In this document: positions 32,232 through 43,598 of the stretch, in pieces
Numbering within the stretch: position 1 is the stretch's first letter
Layout of the letters: every line of letters begins with the position of its first letter
Translations under genes and position numbers: made by a program
The notes under the pieces: generated by a model
Told to the model about the DNA's origin: nothing
The model's input: only the letters and a program-made list of their open reading frames with translations
Databases searched by the model: none
NCBI GenBank assembly: GCA_949130495.1
Contig: OX422207.1
Location: 831,146,073-831,210,072 of the forward strand
Origin: Sambucus nigra
Lineage: Eukaryota; Streptophyta; Magnoliopsida; Dipsacales; Adoxaceae
DNA length: 64,000 nt
Reading direction: 5' to 3'

Positions 32232-34817
32232 CCCCTTACCTCGTATAGATGATTTGTTTGACCAACTGCAAGGTGCGCAAGTATTTTTGAAGATTGACCT
32301 TAGGTCAGGCTATCACCAATTGAAGATTAAGGAAGAGGATATTTCGAAATCAGCTTTTCGTACTAGATATGGTCACTATGAATTTCTTGTGATGCCATTT
32401 GTATTAACTAATGCACCAGTCGATTTTATGGATATGATGAATAGAGTGTTTAGGAAATATCTGGATCAGTATGTGGTTGTTTTCATTGATGACATCCTTA
32501 TTTATTCCAAAGGTATTGAAGAACACGAGGAGCAATTGGAGATAGTATTACAAATCCTTAGAAAAGAGTAATTATATGCGAAATTAAAGAAGTGTGAATT
32601 TTGGTTGCCTAGTGTTTCTTTTCTAGGACATGCCATATCCATGGAGGGAGTGTAAGTTAATCCTCAAAAGATCGAGGTTATACTATATTGGCCAAGACCA
32701 ACTAATGTGACGGAGATTCGTAGTTTCCTAGGGTTAGCAGGTTATTATCGAAAATTTGTTGAAGGATTTTCTAGTATTCCCAAATCTTTGTCTAGGTTAA
32801 CACAAAATATGGTGAAATATGAATGGTCTGAGGAAGTTGAGAATAATTTTTGAGAACTTAAGAATCAATTAGTAATTGCCCCAATTTTGACTATTCCTAT
32901 CGGTACAAGAGGATTCGTGATTTATAGTGATGCTTCTAAAAATGGTTTGGGATGTGTGCTAATGAAAAATGGAAAAGTAGTAGCTTATGCCTCGAGACAT
33001 TTAAAACCCCATGAGCAAAATTATCCAACCCATGACTTAGAATTAGCAGCGGTAATTTTTGCTCTTAATATTTGGAGACATTATTTGTATGGTGAGACTT
33101 GTGAGATTTATACCGATCATAAGAGTTTGAAATATATATTTACTCAGAAGGAATTGAACATGAGACAAAGGAGGTGGTTAGAATTGATGAAGTATTATGA
33201 TGTAAATATTCACTATCACCCGGGGAAAGCTAATGTAGTTGTCGATGCTTTGAGTAGAAAGTCTACACCAAATTTATCATGTCTTATTACCAGCCAGGAA
33301 GCTCTATTGAAAGATTTGAGAAGTATGGAAATAGATGTACGTATTTATGGCAAAGCAGGAATAATCGCAAACTTACAAATACAACCCATGTTGATGGAAA
33401 GAATTAAAGTTGCACAAGTAAATGACCCACAACTGAAGAAGATTGAAGAAGAGGATATTGAAGGGAAGAGAATTGAATTTGCGATACGAGATGATATATT
33501 AAGGTTTGGAAATAGAGTGTGTATACCGAGTGATGCCTAACTAAAGAGGCAGATTTTGGAGGAAGGTCATTACTCGAGATTCAAAGTTCATCCCAAAAAT
33601 ACCAAGATGTATAGAGATCTCCGAGAAGTGTTTTGGTGGAATAACATGAAACGAGAGATAGCAGAGTTTGTATCTCAGTGTTTGATCTGTCAATAAGTAA
33701 AAGATTAACATCAGAAACCATCAGGATTATTACAACCTTTACCTATCCCTGAGTGAAAATGGGAACATATTACCATGGATTTTGTGACAAGTCTACCAAG
33801 GAGTTCCAATGGTAATGATTCCATTTGGGTAATTATTGATAGGTTGACTAAATCTTCTCATCTTCTTTCCATTAAGATTACCCATTCCTTAGAAAATTTA
33901 GCTAAATTGTATATACGGGAAATTATTAAGCTTCATAGAACCCCAGTTTCAATTGTTTCTGATCGTGACCCTAGATTCGTGTCTCGCTTTTGGAAAAGCC
34001 TACAAGTAGCCATGTGAACAAAATTGAATTTCAGCACCGCTTTTCATCCTCAAACAGATGCATAATCGGAGAGAACCATCCAAACCATAGAGGATATGCT
34101 TAGGTCATGTGAACTTGATTTGAAGGGGAATTGGGACGATCATTTACCGTTAGTAAAATTTGCATATAGTAATAGCTATCAAGCAAGATTCAAATGGCTC
34201 CGTATGAGGCATTCTATGGTAGAAGGTTTCGTTCTCCTGCATGTTGGGAAGAAGTTGGGGAAAGAAAATTGTTGGGACCAGAATTGATTCAGGTCACAAC
34301 AGAGAAAGTGAAATTGATACAAGACCGACTTTAAATCGCTCAAAGCCGTCAAAAGAGTTATGTCGACAATCGACATCGACCGTTAGAATTCCAAAGAGGA
34401 GACTATGTTTTCTTACGAGTATCACCGACAAAGGAATTAATATGATTTGGGAAGAAAGGAAAGTTAAGTCCAAGATAAATAGGGCCTTTTGAAATCCTTA
34501 AAAGGGTAGGTGTTGTTGCGTATAGAATAGACTTACCCCCTGAACTCTCGAGTGTGCATAATGTGTTTCATGTTTCAATGATGAAAAAATACATCCCCGA
34601 TCCAGCACATATCTTAAGTCACCAGCCTCTTCAAGTTAGAGAAGATTTGACATACATTGAGCATCCAGTGGAAATCTTGGACCATAAAGATAAAATATTA
34701 CGAATCAAGGTTATTCCACTAGTTTAAGTATTATGGCAGAATCATTATGTTGAAGAAACAACATGGGAGCAGGAAGATGAAATAAAAGAGCGATATCCAT
34801 ACCTTTTTGGAAATTAA
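32232..34817 (+). pseudogene. pol: Chromovirus pol: RT, RNase H, integrase, chromodomain region (broken)
   Basis: [29 protein letters not shown], and the active site [10 protein letters not shown] near 32493. RNase [16 protein letters not shown], with [11 protein letters not shown] near 33110. Integrase: a decayed zinc finger near 33560-33700, HITMDFVTSLP near 33765, VSDRDPRF near 33955 and FHPQTDAQSERT near 34040. The tail HNVFHVSMMKKY (near 34560) and the block ending in YVEETTWEQEDEIKERYPYL (34740-34805) match the chromodomain-like end of Tekay elements. The stop is TAA 34815-34817. At least eight in-frame stops or shifts occur (for example 32569, 32653, 32851, 33538, 34014). The usual PFGLTNAP block reads PFVLTNAP. 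Confidence 0.85.
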
Positions 34818-34848
34818 TGTAAGTAAAGTTTGGGGACCAAACTTTTTA

Positions 34849-34862
34849 TAAGGAGGGTAGGA
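34849..34862 (+). other. Polypurine tract of the chromovirus
   Basis: AAGGAGGGTAGGA directly precedes LTR start TGTAATGACCC. Confidence 0.75.
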
Positions 34863-37163
34863 TGTAATGACCCTATTTTCTTATGCAAATATATAATTGT
34901 CTTCTTTCAATTTCGTCACACTTACTATCTAATAATGATATATTATTATATATATGATATTCTGAGTTCTTAGTATGACAAAGTCCATTTTTAAATTTGA
35001 AGAATCAACGGTAAAATGGGTCAAACTGAGATTTTATGGCACATCCTAAGCTAAGTGATAAGTTTTGGGGTAGAAAATGTAATTTTATGAAACTTTAGGG
35101 ACTTGGTTTTAATAAAGAAAGTTTTAGGGACCAAAATGAAAAATAAAATGGGGCCTTTTTGTAAATAAAATATTTTTAGGGACATAAAAGAAATATTGAA
35201 AATATATGGTGTGAAATTACTAAAATGCCCTTCAAGTGCAAAATGACCCTTATACCCTTAATACCTTTCCACCTCATGCTCGACACCTGATGCTTGGTTT
35301 TGACACCTCCACCGTACACGTGTCTTCATTAGAGGAGAAGCCAAAAAACGTGTCGTCGTTAGAGGAGAAGCTAAAACACGTGTCGCAGTCCAGTGAAATA
35401 AGACTGCAAGATGCCTCCGTTACGCGACACGTCAACGCTGACTCCCATTGTAAAAGCTTGGTCATCATGGACACGTGTCAAATGCCGTGATATCTTTGGA
35501 AAACTATAAATAGGGCCTTTGGGGATCATTTGAAACTCACACCAATTTCTTGAGAATTATAGAAAGAAATAGTGAGAGAAAGTGTGAGAAATTTAAGAAG
35601 AAGTTCTTAGGGATATTCATCTTAAGGTAATCTTTATGTTATAATGCATCTCTATAGTTTTAATTTATTGTTTTATAGCTTTACGTAGTAGTTATGCTGG
35701 TAAAATACAATAAAGAATTCACTAATCAAAACTTAAAATTTAGAACAAATGCAAGTTGATTTTATAAACTTGTTTGAAATTATACGCTTTTAAAAATGAT
35801 TATTTTTAAAGAAATTTCTCGTTATTATAGAATCCCATTTAAGTAATTCCAAAGTTAGGCCCAGTGAAGTTCTGTCTAGATGAGATGGAATTTAAGTGGT
35901 GCCCCTGTGACCCTCCATCTCTACTGGGAATGAATCCGGAAATGTTCTGTCTAGATAAGATGGTATTTAAGTGGTGCCCCTGTGACCCTCCATCTCTACT
36001 GGGAACCGACTGATGAGGAAAGACTATGAATTGAATTCTTCAATTACGATCAATGAGTTTTAAAAGTTGACAAATGGGGATTCAGTAATCCTTTAAAAGA
36101 GGAAGTTATTATTAAAGTATAGTGTAAACTGGACCTTAGAACGTGTACTTAAATCTTTATCAGATTAGCGTGTGATCGAAAACTCAATACCAGTAAATTT
36201 GACCTCCATTTTGGGTGAGTACTCTGACATTCCTTATGTATTTTGATTATATGATATTATGCAAACTATATATATTTTATGAACTACTTTAATTCTCAAA
36301 ATTCATGTGATACCGATGATTGATTCATTTGTGATATGTTTATATTTGTCCATATAAACATACCGATTAAAATGATAATTAAAAAGTATATTGAATATTG
36401 AAAATCTGATTCGGCCTAAGGGACCTCTTTACTGACTTACCTTCCCAGCTGGGTTATCGCTGGTGTGCCCTAAAAAAGGCGTTATGATGAACATGTTCGA
36501 TTGACCCTCAACTACCGGGGTATAATACGGTAGAATAATACGGTATTAGAGTGTACTTGGCCATCAAAATGATATGATTGAAAGAAAAAGATATTAGATT
36601 TGATTTTTTGCATTCGTCTTATTCTGAGCTATCCAATTGTGATATATATATTTTCATTTCAAAATATATATATCTATTTACTACAAGTTCCTATCCATAT
36701 ATGTATATGCCTTCTCTTTTGACTTGAATATGTATCTATTTTCTAAAAACCCTAGAATGTCTGGAGATTGAACCTCATTCGGCTTTTAGCTGATGTTGTA
36801 TAAATAAACATTTTTCAGGAAACATTTAGGCTCACGGACGGAACGAAAATGGACTATTTTGAAGATTTAGCTTTTAGAACTCTTTTTGTAAAATGTTTAT
36901 TTAGAGCATGTCTGGGTCCCTTGTAATAAGGTTTAAATTTTCTCTTAAGTTATAACTCGTTGTTACTTTTAATATATATGAAGTTTTCTTTAGAAAGCTC
37001 TTATGACGTAATTCCTTTACTTTCAGTATTTTACGATTCATAACCATGTTATAATATTTTCGTTGAATTTATTTAAGGAAATAATTAAATCGTAATATTT
37101 GTTGCCTTGGTGACATGTCAAGACACTCGTTACCTAATACTATTTTGGGTCGGGGTTGTGACA
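34863..37163 (+). repeat. 3' LTR of the chromovirus, 2301 bp
   Basis: Starts TGTAATGACCC and ends GGGTTGTGACA, inverted termini typical of Tekay LTRs. A TATA box ACTATAAATAGGG lies near 35505. It contains a 72-bp direct duplication at about 35868-36001 (TTCTGTCTAGAT to CTCTACTGGGAA) and repeated ACACGTGTC boxes between 35317 and 35476. The TSD would be CACAC at 37164, where an AC microsatellite continues. Confidence 0.85.
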
Positions 37164-37887
37164 CACACACACACACATGTAGATTTGTTCCTCCTGCTTC
37201 TGCAATTTTGTGAATTAATTTCCTCATGGTTTATGGGATTATTCACTGAAATTTGGGGATCCACATGCAGTGAATCTCACCATAAAGTCACAGTTTAGTA
37301 AAAAAAAGAATTCTTACATAAATAGTGCGGAGAATTTGATCATAGGGATTTCAGAATGGTTTATATTGACATCACTGATTTGATAATTTATATTGACATC
37401 AAAACACAAATATCTATTGTAAACACATCATAACATAGGTTAATGGAATTTTTTATAAGTACAAAAAACATATGCACAGATAATGTCTCCACTTTGATTT
37501 CATAGATTAAGCATGTTGACATTCAAAACTCCTTATCTCGATACCCAACGTGTGTAAGCGTATCCCCGACGTGTCTGAACATGTCCAAAATAATAAAATG
37601 TTACTCTTTTTTAACAATTCAACATATGTTTGGTCATGTTTAGAACATGATGTCCTATAATGACACTTAAAGCACTACCTGCTGAGAGTATGTGTTTCTT
37701 AGTTGAAACCACTATCAAGGAGGCTCATCACTACAATATATAAAAGCCTTACACATTGCTCAACCAATTTTTCCTCTAATATTATGTCACACTAACTCTC
37801 TATATCTTGTTATGTTTAAATTGTATATCTTGTATATGTATGCTAATATATTTTTGTTCTTTATCGAATTATGTCTTAGGAGTTGAT
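37164..37887. other. 5' region of the CACTA element or flank
   Basis: Starts with an (AC) run and is otherwise AT-rich. CACTACAATATATAAAAG at 37729 starts like a CACTA terminus and also contains a TATA box, 159 bp before the tnp2 ATG. The three bases before it are CAT; those after the 3' end are GAT. The 5' end of the transposon is therefore unproven. Confidence 0.4.
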
Positions 37888-39607
37888 ATGGATAAAAGTT
37901 GGATCGAATCACGTGATTGGAATTCAAAATAATACATAGATGGGGTTGAAAGGTTTATTATCTTTGCATATAGGAATAAAAACATTCCATCGTCATGCAT
38001 CAAATTCCCATGTTGTAAATGTGTAAATTTAGTCTACGACAACCTACACACTGTGAAGGGTCACATAGAGATGCATGGTTTTGACAAGAGTTATAAGGGT
38101 TGGATTTTGATGCATTGGAGGACAATACATATAATTTTGGTAATGATGTGTCACTTGATGATATATCATATGCATCGAGCTTGAGGGGAAATATGATTGC
38201 AATGGTTCAAGAGGGAAGGGGAGTTCCACATATGCATGCAAATTCATGTAGTGATGGACATGGAGTAGAATATGTGGTGCCTGATGGTGACATGCCAAAA
38301 TAGTTTGTACTCCTAAAAGTTGCCGAAAGAAAGTTATATCAAAATTGTTCGAAGGGTATTACCTAACTCTCATTTGTACTTGAACTCTTGCACTTAAAGA
38401 AACTTAATGTATGGACGAATAGTTCTTTCACAATGATGCTAAAACTATTGGAGAAGATATTCCCTAATGCTAGAATTCCAAAATCCTTTTATCAGGCTAA
38501 CAAGCTCACTTTTGATTTGGGATTCAAGTATGAAACGAGGGATGCGTTCCCTAACAATTTTATGTTAGTTCAAGATGAAGATACGACATTAGAGAAGTGT
38601 GTCATTTGTGGGGCTTCCATATATAAATAAAATGTTAGCAGTGATGTTGATCAAGCACAACAGAGTAATCAAAGTAAAAAAGTAGCTGCTAAAAAAGTAA
38701 GGTATTTTCATTTAAAACCAAGATTGCAAAGATTATTTTGGTCATCACATACTGCTTAGTTAATGAAACGGCACACCGAGGATCGTATTGATGAGGTGTG
38801 CAAAGGCATCCGAATGATTCTCGTGCTTGAAAATCATTTGATAAGTGTGATCCATCTTTTTGCGAGTGATATTCGTAATGTTGGACCTGGGCTAGCAAGT
38901 GACAGATTCAATCCTTTTCGTAATATGAGTGTTGTTCATAGTACTTGGCCAGTTGTACTCATGCCCTTGAATGTGAGCCTATGGTTGTGTATGAAGCAAC
39001 AAAACCTAATTTTATCGATTCTTATTGATGGGCGAAAAGGGCCTGGTGATAAAATTGATGTATTTTTACAACCATTGATTGATGAGCTGAGTTATGGAGT
39101 GATGGAGTGACTACTTATGATGTATCGAGTAAACAATTTTTCTAGTTGCGTGCAGCATTATTGTGAATAATTAATGATTTTTCATCATATGCCATGCTAT
39201 CGGGATGGAGCACGAAAGGTGAATTTTCTTGTCCTTATTGTAACAAAGATCATTAAGAGACTTGATTAAATTATGGATAATTAAATTAATGTTATTGGGG
39301 TCATCGTCGATTCTTACCTCTGCGCCATAGGTTTCGAGAAGAGAAAAAAACTTTTTATGGCAATGTTAATTTCTTACCACCTCCGTTGAAATTATCAGGA
39401 CCACAAGTTTTGCAACAGTTAAATGAGCTCGAAATTAAAATAAATACAAGAAGGAAGATGTTTTTAGAAAGAGGAAAAGAGAACAATTAGGAAAAGATCT
39501 TGCGAAGACAAAAAAAAGATGTGGTGCTGAAGACGAGATTAAATTGGAAAAAGAAAAGTATCTTTTTTGAATTGCCATAGTGGGAGCATAATTTGATCAG
39601 CCACAAT
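37888..39607 (+). pseudogene. tnp2: CACTA tnp2 transposase, N-terminal half (broken)
   Basis: ATG 37888 gives MDKSWIESRDWNSK and FPCCKCVN, HTVKGHIEMHGFDKSY, the transposase-associated zinc domain. The tnp2 catalytic family follows: LKKLNVWTNSSFTMMLKLLE near 38390, KCVICGASIYK near 38600, RYFHLKPRLQRLF near 38700, ASDRFNPFRNMS near 38900, STWPVVLMPLNV, CMKQQNLILSILI and DVFLQPLIDEL to 39110. Decayed frames then continue to FELP-WEHNLISHNLDV at 39567-39612, exactly where the solo LTR inserted. Stops and frameshifts are numerous. It recognises and cuts CACTA ends in the nucleus when intact. Confidence 0.85.
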
Positions 39608-39980
39608 CTTGATGTAAGGCCCTAAAACATGATTAGTAAGGTTAATTACATGATTAAGTATAAGTTATGAGTTATAAGTTATAAATTGGTTATGTGTGTT
39701 GAACATGTTAATTATCATGTTTAGGGGATGCATGCTCATGTGAGATATATGCGGTTTATATTAGATGCTAATCAAGCTTATGATCGGGGATACCATGTTT
39801 AGAGCGTATGATTAGTTATGAAGTTAAATGCATCATAAATTATGTTTTTAATGCATGATTATGTTTATAAAAGTAAATTAGGATGTTGATACGAAATTGG
39901 AAATGTTTGGTCGCCAAATGTGAAAGTAGTTTTGAGATTTTCAGTAAATTACTACTTTCGTGTTCGAAGCCCAAGTTAGG

Positions 39981-41245
39981 TGATATGACCAAAATGTACC
40001 CTCGTCTCTTAGGACGACGGGCATCACATCTCATAATATCCTCACATATCCTCAGCAGGGTCATCGAGACAAGGATCGATCTCTGTAGGGTCAGCCTCAA
40101 CAGGGTTGGCCACGACGTAATCCTCAGCAGGGTCATCCAGATAAGGGTCGGCCTCAGTAAGGTCGGCCTCATAGGGTCGACCACAGCTTAATCATTAGCA
40201 GGGTCATTCAAATAATGGTCGACCTCAGTAGGGTCGACCTCAATAAGGTCGGCCTCAATAGGGTCAGCCTCAACAGGGTCGGCCATGGCTTAATCATTGG
40301 CAGGGTCGTCCAGATAAAGGTCGGCCCTAGTAGGGCCGGCCTCAACAAGGTCGGCCTCCACAGGGTTGACCACGACTTAATCATTGGCAGGGTCATCCAA
40401 ATAAGGGTCGGCCTCAGTAGGGTCGGCCTCAACAAGGTCAGCCTCAATAGGGTCGTCCTCGACAGGGTCAGCCATGGCTTAATCATTGGCAGGGTCATCC
40501 AGATAAGGCTCGACCTCAGTAGGGTCGGCCTCAACAGGGCCATCCATGGCTTAATCATTGGCAGGGTCGTCCAGATAAGGGTCAGAACAGAAGACGTTGG
40601 CCTCAGCCTTAGCCTCAGCCTTATAACTCTCATACAGAAGCTCAACCTCGAACTCAGCCTCATAGATCAACAACTAGCGGTCTCGTCCCAAAAAGGTCGG
40701 CCATGGCGGACGTTACTAGCTACCTTGGCAAGAGAGGTCTTCATGATCCATGTGTGGTCGGGAACACGTGTACACAAATCAGTTATAACAAATCATTCCC
40801 CTCACGTGGAGGGAATATTTCATCATCATTATCTACATGTGACAGTGACAGATGTCTTCATCAGATCGTCTAGATGAACACACACGTGCTCATTGCATGC
40901 ATAGGGGGTACATTACACCCCCCAAGTACTATATATAGAGGTCATCCTCTACCTTGCAAAGATCCAAAATGAGCAACCCTAGCTAAAACTATGTCTAAAC
41001 ACACAGTAGAGAGAGAAAGATTGAGAGATTGTAACTATGGCTATTAGAGCCCTCACACAGTGATACATATCATACACTTGCACAGTGGATGTAGGCCTAA
41101 TTAGTTGAACCACTTATATTCCGGTGTGAATCCTCTTCTCCTCACCTCCTTCTACTATATGTGTATGTACCCTTATGCTGCCATTGTTAACATTGAATTG
41201 AGCTCACAAACACCTTGAAGGGTGGTGTTGTTTCCATCATCATCA
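39981..41245 (+). repeat. 5' LTR of Tat B1, 1265 bp
   Basis: Contains a long array of GGTCGGCCTCA-type repeats (about 40055-40575) and a TATA box TACTATATATAGAGG near 40929. It lacks about 300 bp present in the 3' LTR: after GATCCATG near 40750 it jumps to TGTGGTCGGG, which in the 3' LTR is near 47221. Confidence 0.92.
40055..40575 (+). repeat. GGTCGGCCTCA tandem repeats in LTR U3
   Basis: The short unit (T/A)AGGGTCGGCCTCA is nested in a longer unit running CAGGGTCATCCAGATAAGG to GGCTTAATCATTGG. The 3' LTR counterpart is at about 46215-46765 with a slightly different copy order. Every short repeat also reads as protein on both strands (for example LRPTLLRPTL on the minus strand), which produces spurious long open frames. 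Confidence 0.85.
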
Positions 41246-41247
41246 TT

Positions 41248-41266
41248 TTGGCACCGTTTGTGGGAA
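41248..41266 (+). other. Primer-binding site of Tat B1
   Basis: TTGGCACCGTTTGTGGGAA two bases after the LTR end. It resembles the TTGGCGCCGTYTGTGGGAA site of Retand/RIRE2-like Tat elements and differs from the TGGCGA-type site of Tat C at 55454. Confidence 0.8.
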
Positions 41267-41419
41267 CGAGAAGCTATCTCTTCCTCTTTTTCTGCTTAAC
41301 CTCACCGAAGACTCTGGTGGTGAACCAGGCCTCCCCCTAGCGCGAAGCTGTTTCACCATTGAAAGAGGTCCTGTAAGGTATTAAGCTCATTTACTACACC
41401 AACTCTTTTGTGCTAACAC

Positions 41420-43380
41420 ATGGTACCAGAACTACCACCACCTCTTCCGTCGCCTGGTGCGGGTGGACCTAGCTCCAGCCAGGCACCGCCCCAGTCCGAA
41501 ATGGCGGAGGTGGCCGCAGCCTTGAGGTCTTTCACTGCAACGTAATAAGCAATGCAAGAGCAATTTGCACAACTCAGCTAAAGTATGATGAGGCCACCTG
41601 GAGTTTCATAGGAAATGATCACTTCGGTGGCTGTTCAGCCTCATCGTGACGATAGGGTACCACCCCAGGCACCACGGAAAGACCAACCTACACCCCAGCG
41701 GAGGAGTGATGTTACTGACCCTAGGTGCTTGCGCCTGGGGAGGCAGGGAAACCCTTGCCCTGAGGACAGGTATGATGATCTAGAGGTGGAAGATGTTCTG
41801 AAATAATGTTGGGAGCCGTATGAGGTTTCAAACAATATAGTTCGTCCTATCCAACGAAGCCAAGGTTATGGGGGCAGAAGAGGTCAAGAAGCCCAATAAT
41901 GAGGATCAACCTTTGATCGACTAAGAAGAGGGTCGGCCTTTCAAAGGCTCGGCCCCGTAAATGACCTAAGACAAAGGTTGTCAAGGTCGAGAAGTGCAAC
42001 TGGCTCATAAAGGGAAGAGAGGCAACGTCGACCTCATCAAGGATGAGGAAGAGATCAAGAAGTGGTCAACAGTAGGCATTATGCCGCGGCTAGGGAACCC
42101 TCGGTCCACCCCTTAGAGGTGGTTGGGGACAACCTCGGCCAGGACAATGTTGCAAGGCCATGGAATGACTCCATACAACGTCTTGAGAACAAGATATGAG
42201 ACCTCATCAAAAGTAGGGACCAACTACAAAGGGGTTACTCATAACGCTCTTCATTCGTGGCTAAGATAGTGAGCTTCCCTACCCCAGCCAAGTTCAAGCC
42301 ACCTGCGGTGACTCCCAAGTGTGACGGTAGCACCAATCATGTCCATCATATTGAGATGTACCAGTCAGCAGCAGACATTTACTCAATACAGAATGAGATG
42401 AAGAGTCGGGCCTTCTCCGGGACTTTGATGGAAGCTGCGCACATATGGTTTACTTCTCTTCCGAAGAATTGAATTGAGAACTTTAAGGACTTGTCTGAAC
42501 GGTTCATTCATAATTTCTTCTTTGGGGTAAGACCTCAAAAGAAGACCACACATTTGTTGTATGTCAAGCAAGGCAAGCACAAGAGCCTAAGAGACTACAT
42601 CGCCAGATTCAACAAAGAAAAACTTGAAGTTGAGGATTACGAAGAGAATATTGCCATGACCGCCCTTATAGGAGGTCTTCAGAAGGGGAAGTTATTGTGG
42701 AAACTTGTGGAAGACCCTCCAAAATCTATGGCGGAGCTATTAAAAACTGCGGGGGAAGGTCATGAATGCTGAAGAGGCTATGACCGCTAAGTATGAGGAT
42801 GAGAACGGCGATGGTAGCGGAAAGTCCCAAAGGAAGAAGGATGGAAAGAAGAGGTCTGCTGATGACAAGTTTTCACGTTGTACCCCTCTTACGGTAAGTT
42901 GCGAACACATCCTGAATGAGATCAAGAATGACCGATCCCTGAGATGGCCAGAAAAGCTGAAGGCTCCTCCACATAAGAGGAATCAGAACTTGTGGTGTGA
43001 ATTCCACCAAGACCATGGCCACATAATAGACAAGTGATTTGCCTTGAAGGATGAGATCGAGAAGATGTTGAAGTCAGGGAAGTTGAGGAAATATGTTGAT
43101 GGCAAAGCTCCTAAAAGGGGAAGAGATGACCCTAAAAATAAGAGGAACGACAGATGTCGCGATGATGCCCCAGCAAGAAGAGATGGTGGCTCAAACGGAG
43201 ATGACGAAGATGATCCAGACCTCCCTCCGAAAGATGACAACACCCCAGTGAAGAGGGTTGGTATGATCTCCTTTGGCATTAGCACCATATACAAAGGACT
43301 TGCGGGGGGTAGTTCTGAGGTTGCTGATAGGAAATCTCATGTGAAGAGGCCAAGTCAGTGGCAAAGCTTGAAGTTGTAAA
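41420..43380 (+). pseudogene. gag: Tat B1 gag (broken)
   Basis: Begins near 41420 with a proline-rich stretch (PPLPSPGAGGPSSSQAPPQS), then PQAPRKDQPTPQRRSD at 41660 and PWNDSIQRLENKI at 42160. The conserved capsid core FPTPAKFKPPAVTPKCDGST (42275) to LLYVKQGKHKSLRDYIARFN (42557) and ALIGGLQKGKLLWKLVEDPP follows. The nucleocapsid motif CEFHQDHGHIIDK at 42996 ends in TGA where the next metal-binding cysteine should be. Stops also occur at 42470 and 42770 (with a shift). B2 aligns throughout. Confidence 0.8.
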
Positions 43381-43386
43381 TCTAAC

Positions 43387-43585
43387 CTCTTCCTCTTTGG
43401 GCATCACATCTGCGGAACTTCCCCCATCCATGAGAATTATCTGCACCTCGCATCCATGCACCCTTATTGTAATTACCAAAGGGTCATTATGTGGAGCTAA
43501 GATGCCTTTAAAGCCGAGTCAGGAGAACGCAACTATAAGGGTGTCCATGTCCACTTTCTTTCTCTTCTGTACTGTATCAAAAGAC
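43387..43585 (-). pseudogene. Inverted protease fragment inside Tat B1
   Basis: Read on the minus strand this segment gives VITIRVHGCEVQIILMDGGSS, the start of the Tat aspartic protease with its active-site Asp. It aligns to 62490-62640 of B2, where the same stretch is on the plus strand. The segment is bounded by perfect 13-bp inverted repeats TTGTAAATCTAAC (43374-43386) and GTTAGATTTACAA (43586-43598). It is therefore a micro-inversion within the element. Confidence 0.88.
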
Positions 43586-43598
43586 GTTAGATTTACAA

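Larger units (their letters stand above)
32220..37163 (+). mobile_element. Ty3/gypsy chromovirus, Tekay-like, 5' truncated
   Basis: Contains reverse transcriptase (from its middle), RNase H, integrase, a chromodomain-like tail, a purine tract and a 3' LTR. The 5' LTR, gag, protease and N-terminal RT are absent. Similarity begins at the LPRIDDLF block at about 32232, right after filler and a GA run. RT before integrase makes it gypsy, and the C-terminal tail with the LTR termini fits the Tekay/Del lineage. Confidence 0.85.

Noticed and set aside
37729..37744. CACTACAATATATAAA as a firm CACTA 5' terminus
   Set aside because: Only the first 8 bases match the 3' terminus, the 3-bp flanks differ (CAT/GAT) and there is no room for subterminal repeats.
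40208..40877. Long overlapping open frames on both strands (LRPTLLRPTL and NRVGLSRV types) as novel repeat proteins
   Set aside because: They come from the GGTCGGCCTCA nucleotide repeat inside an LTR; periodicity without stops explains them.
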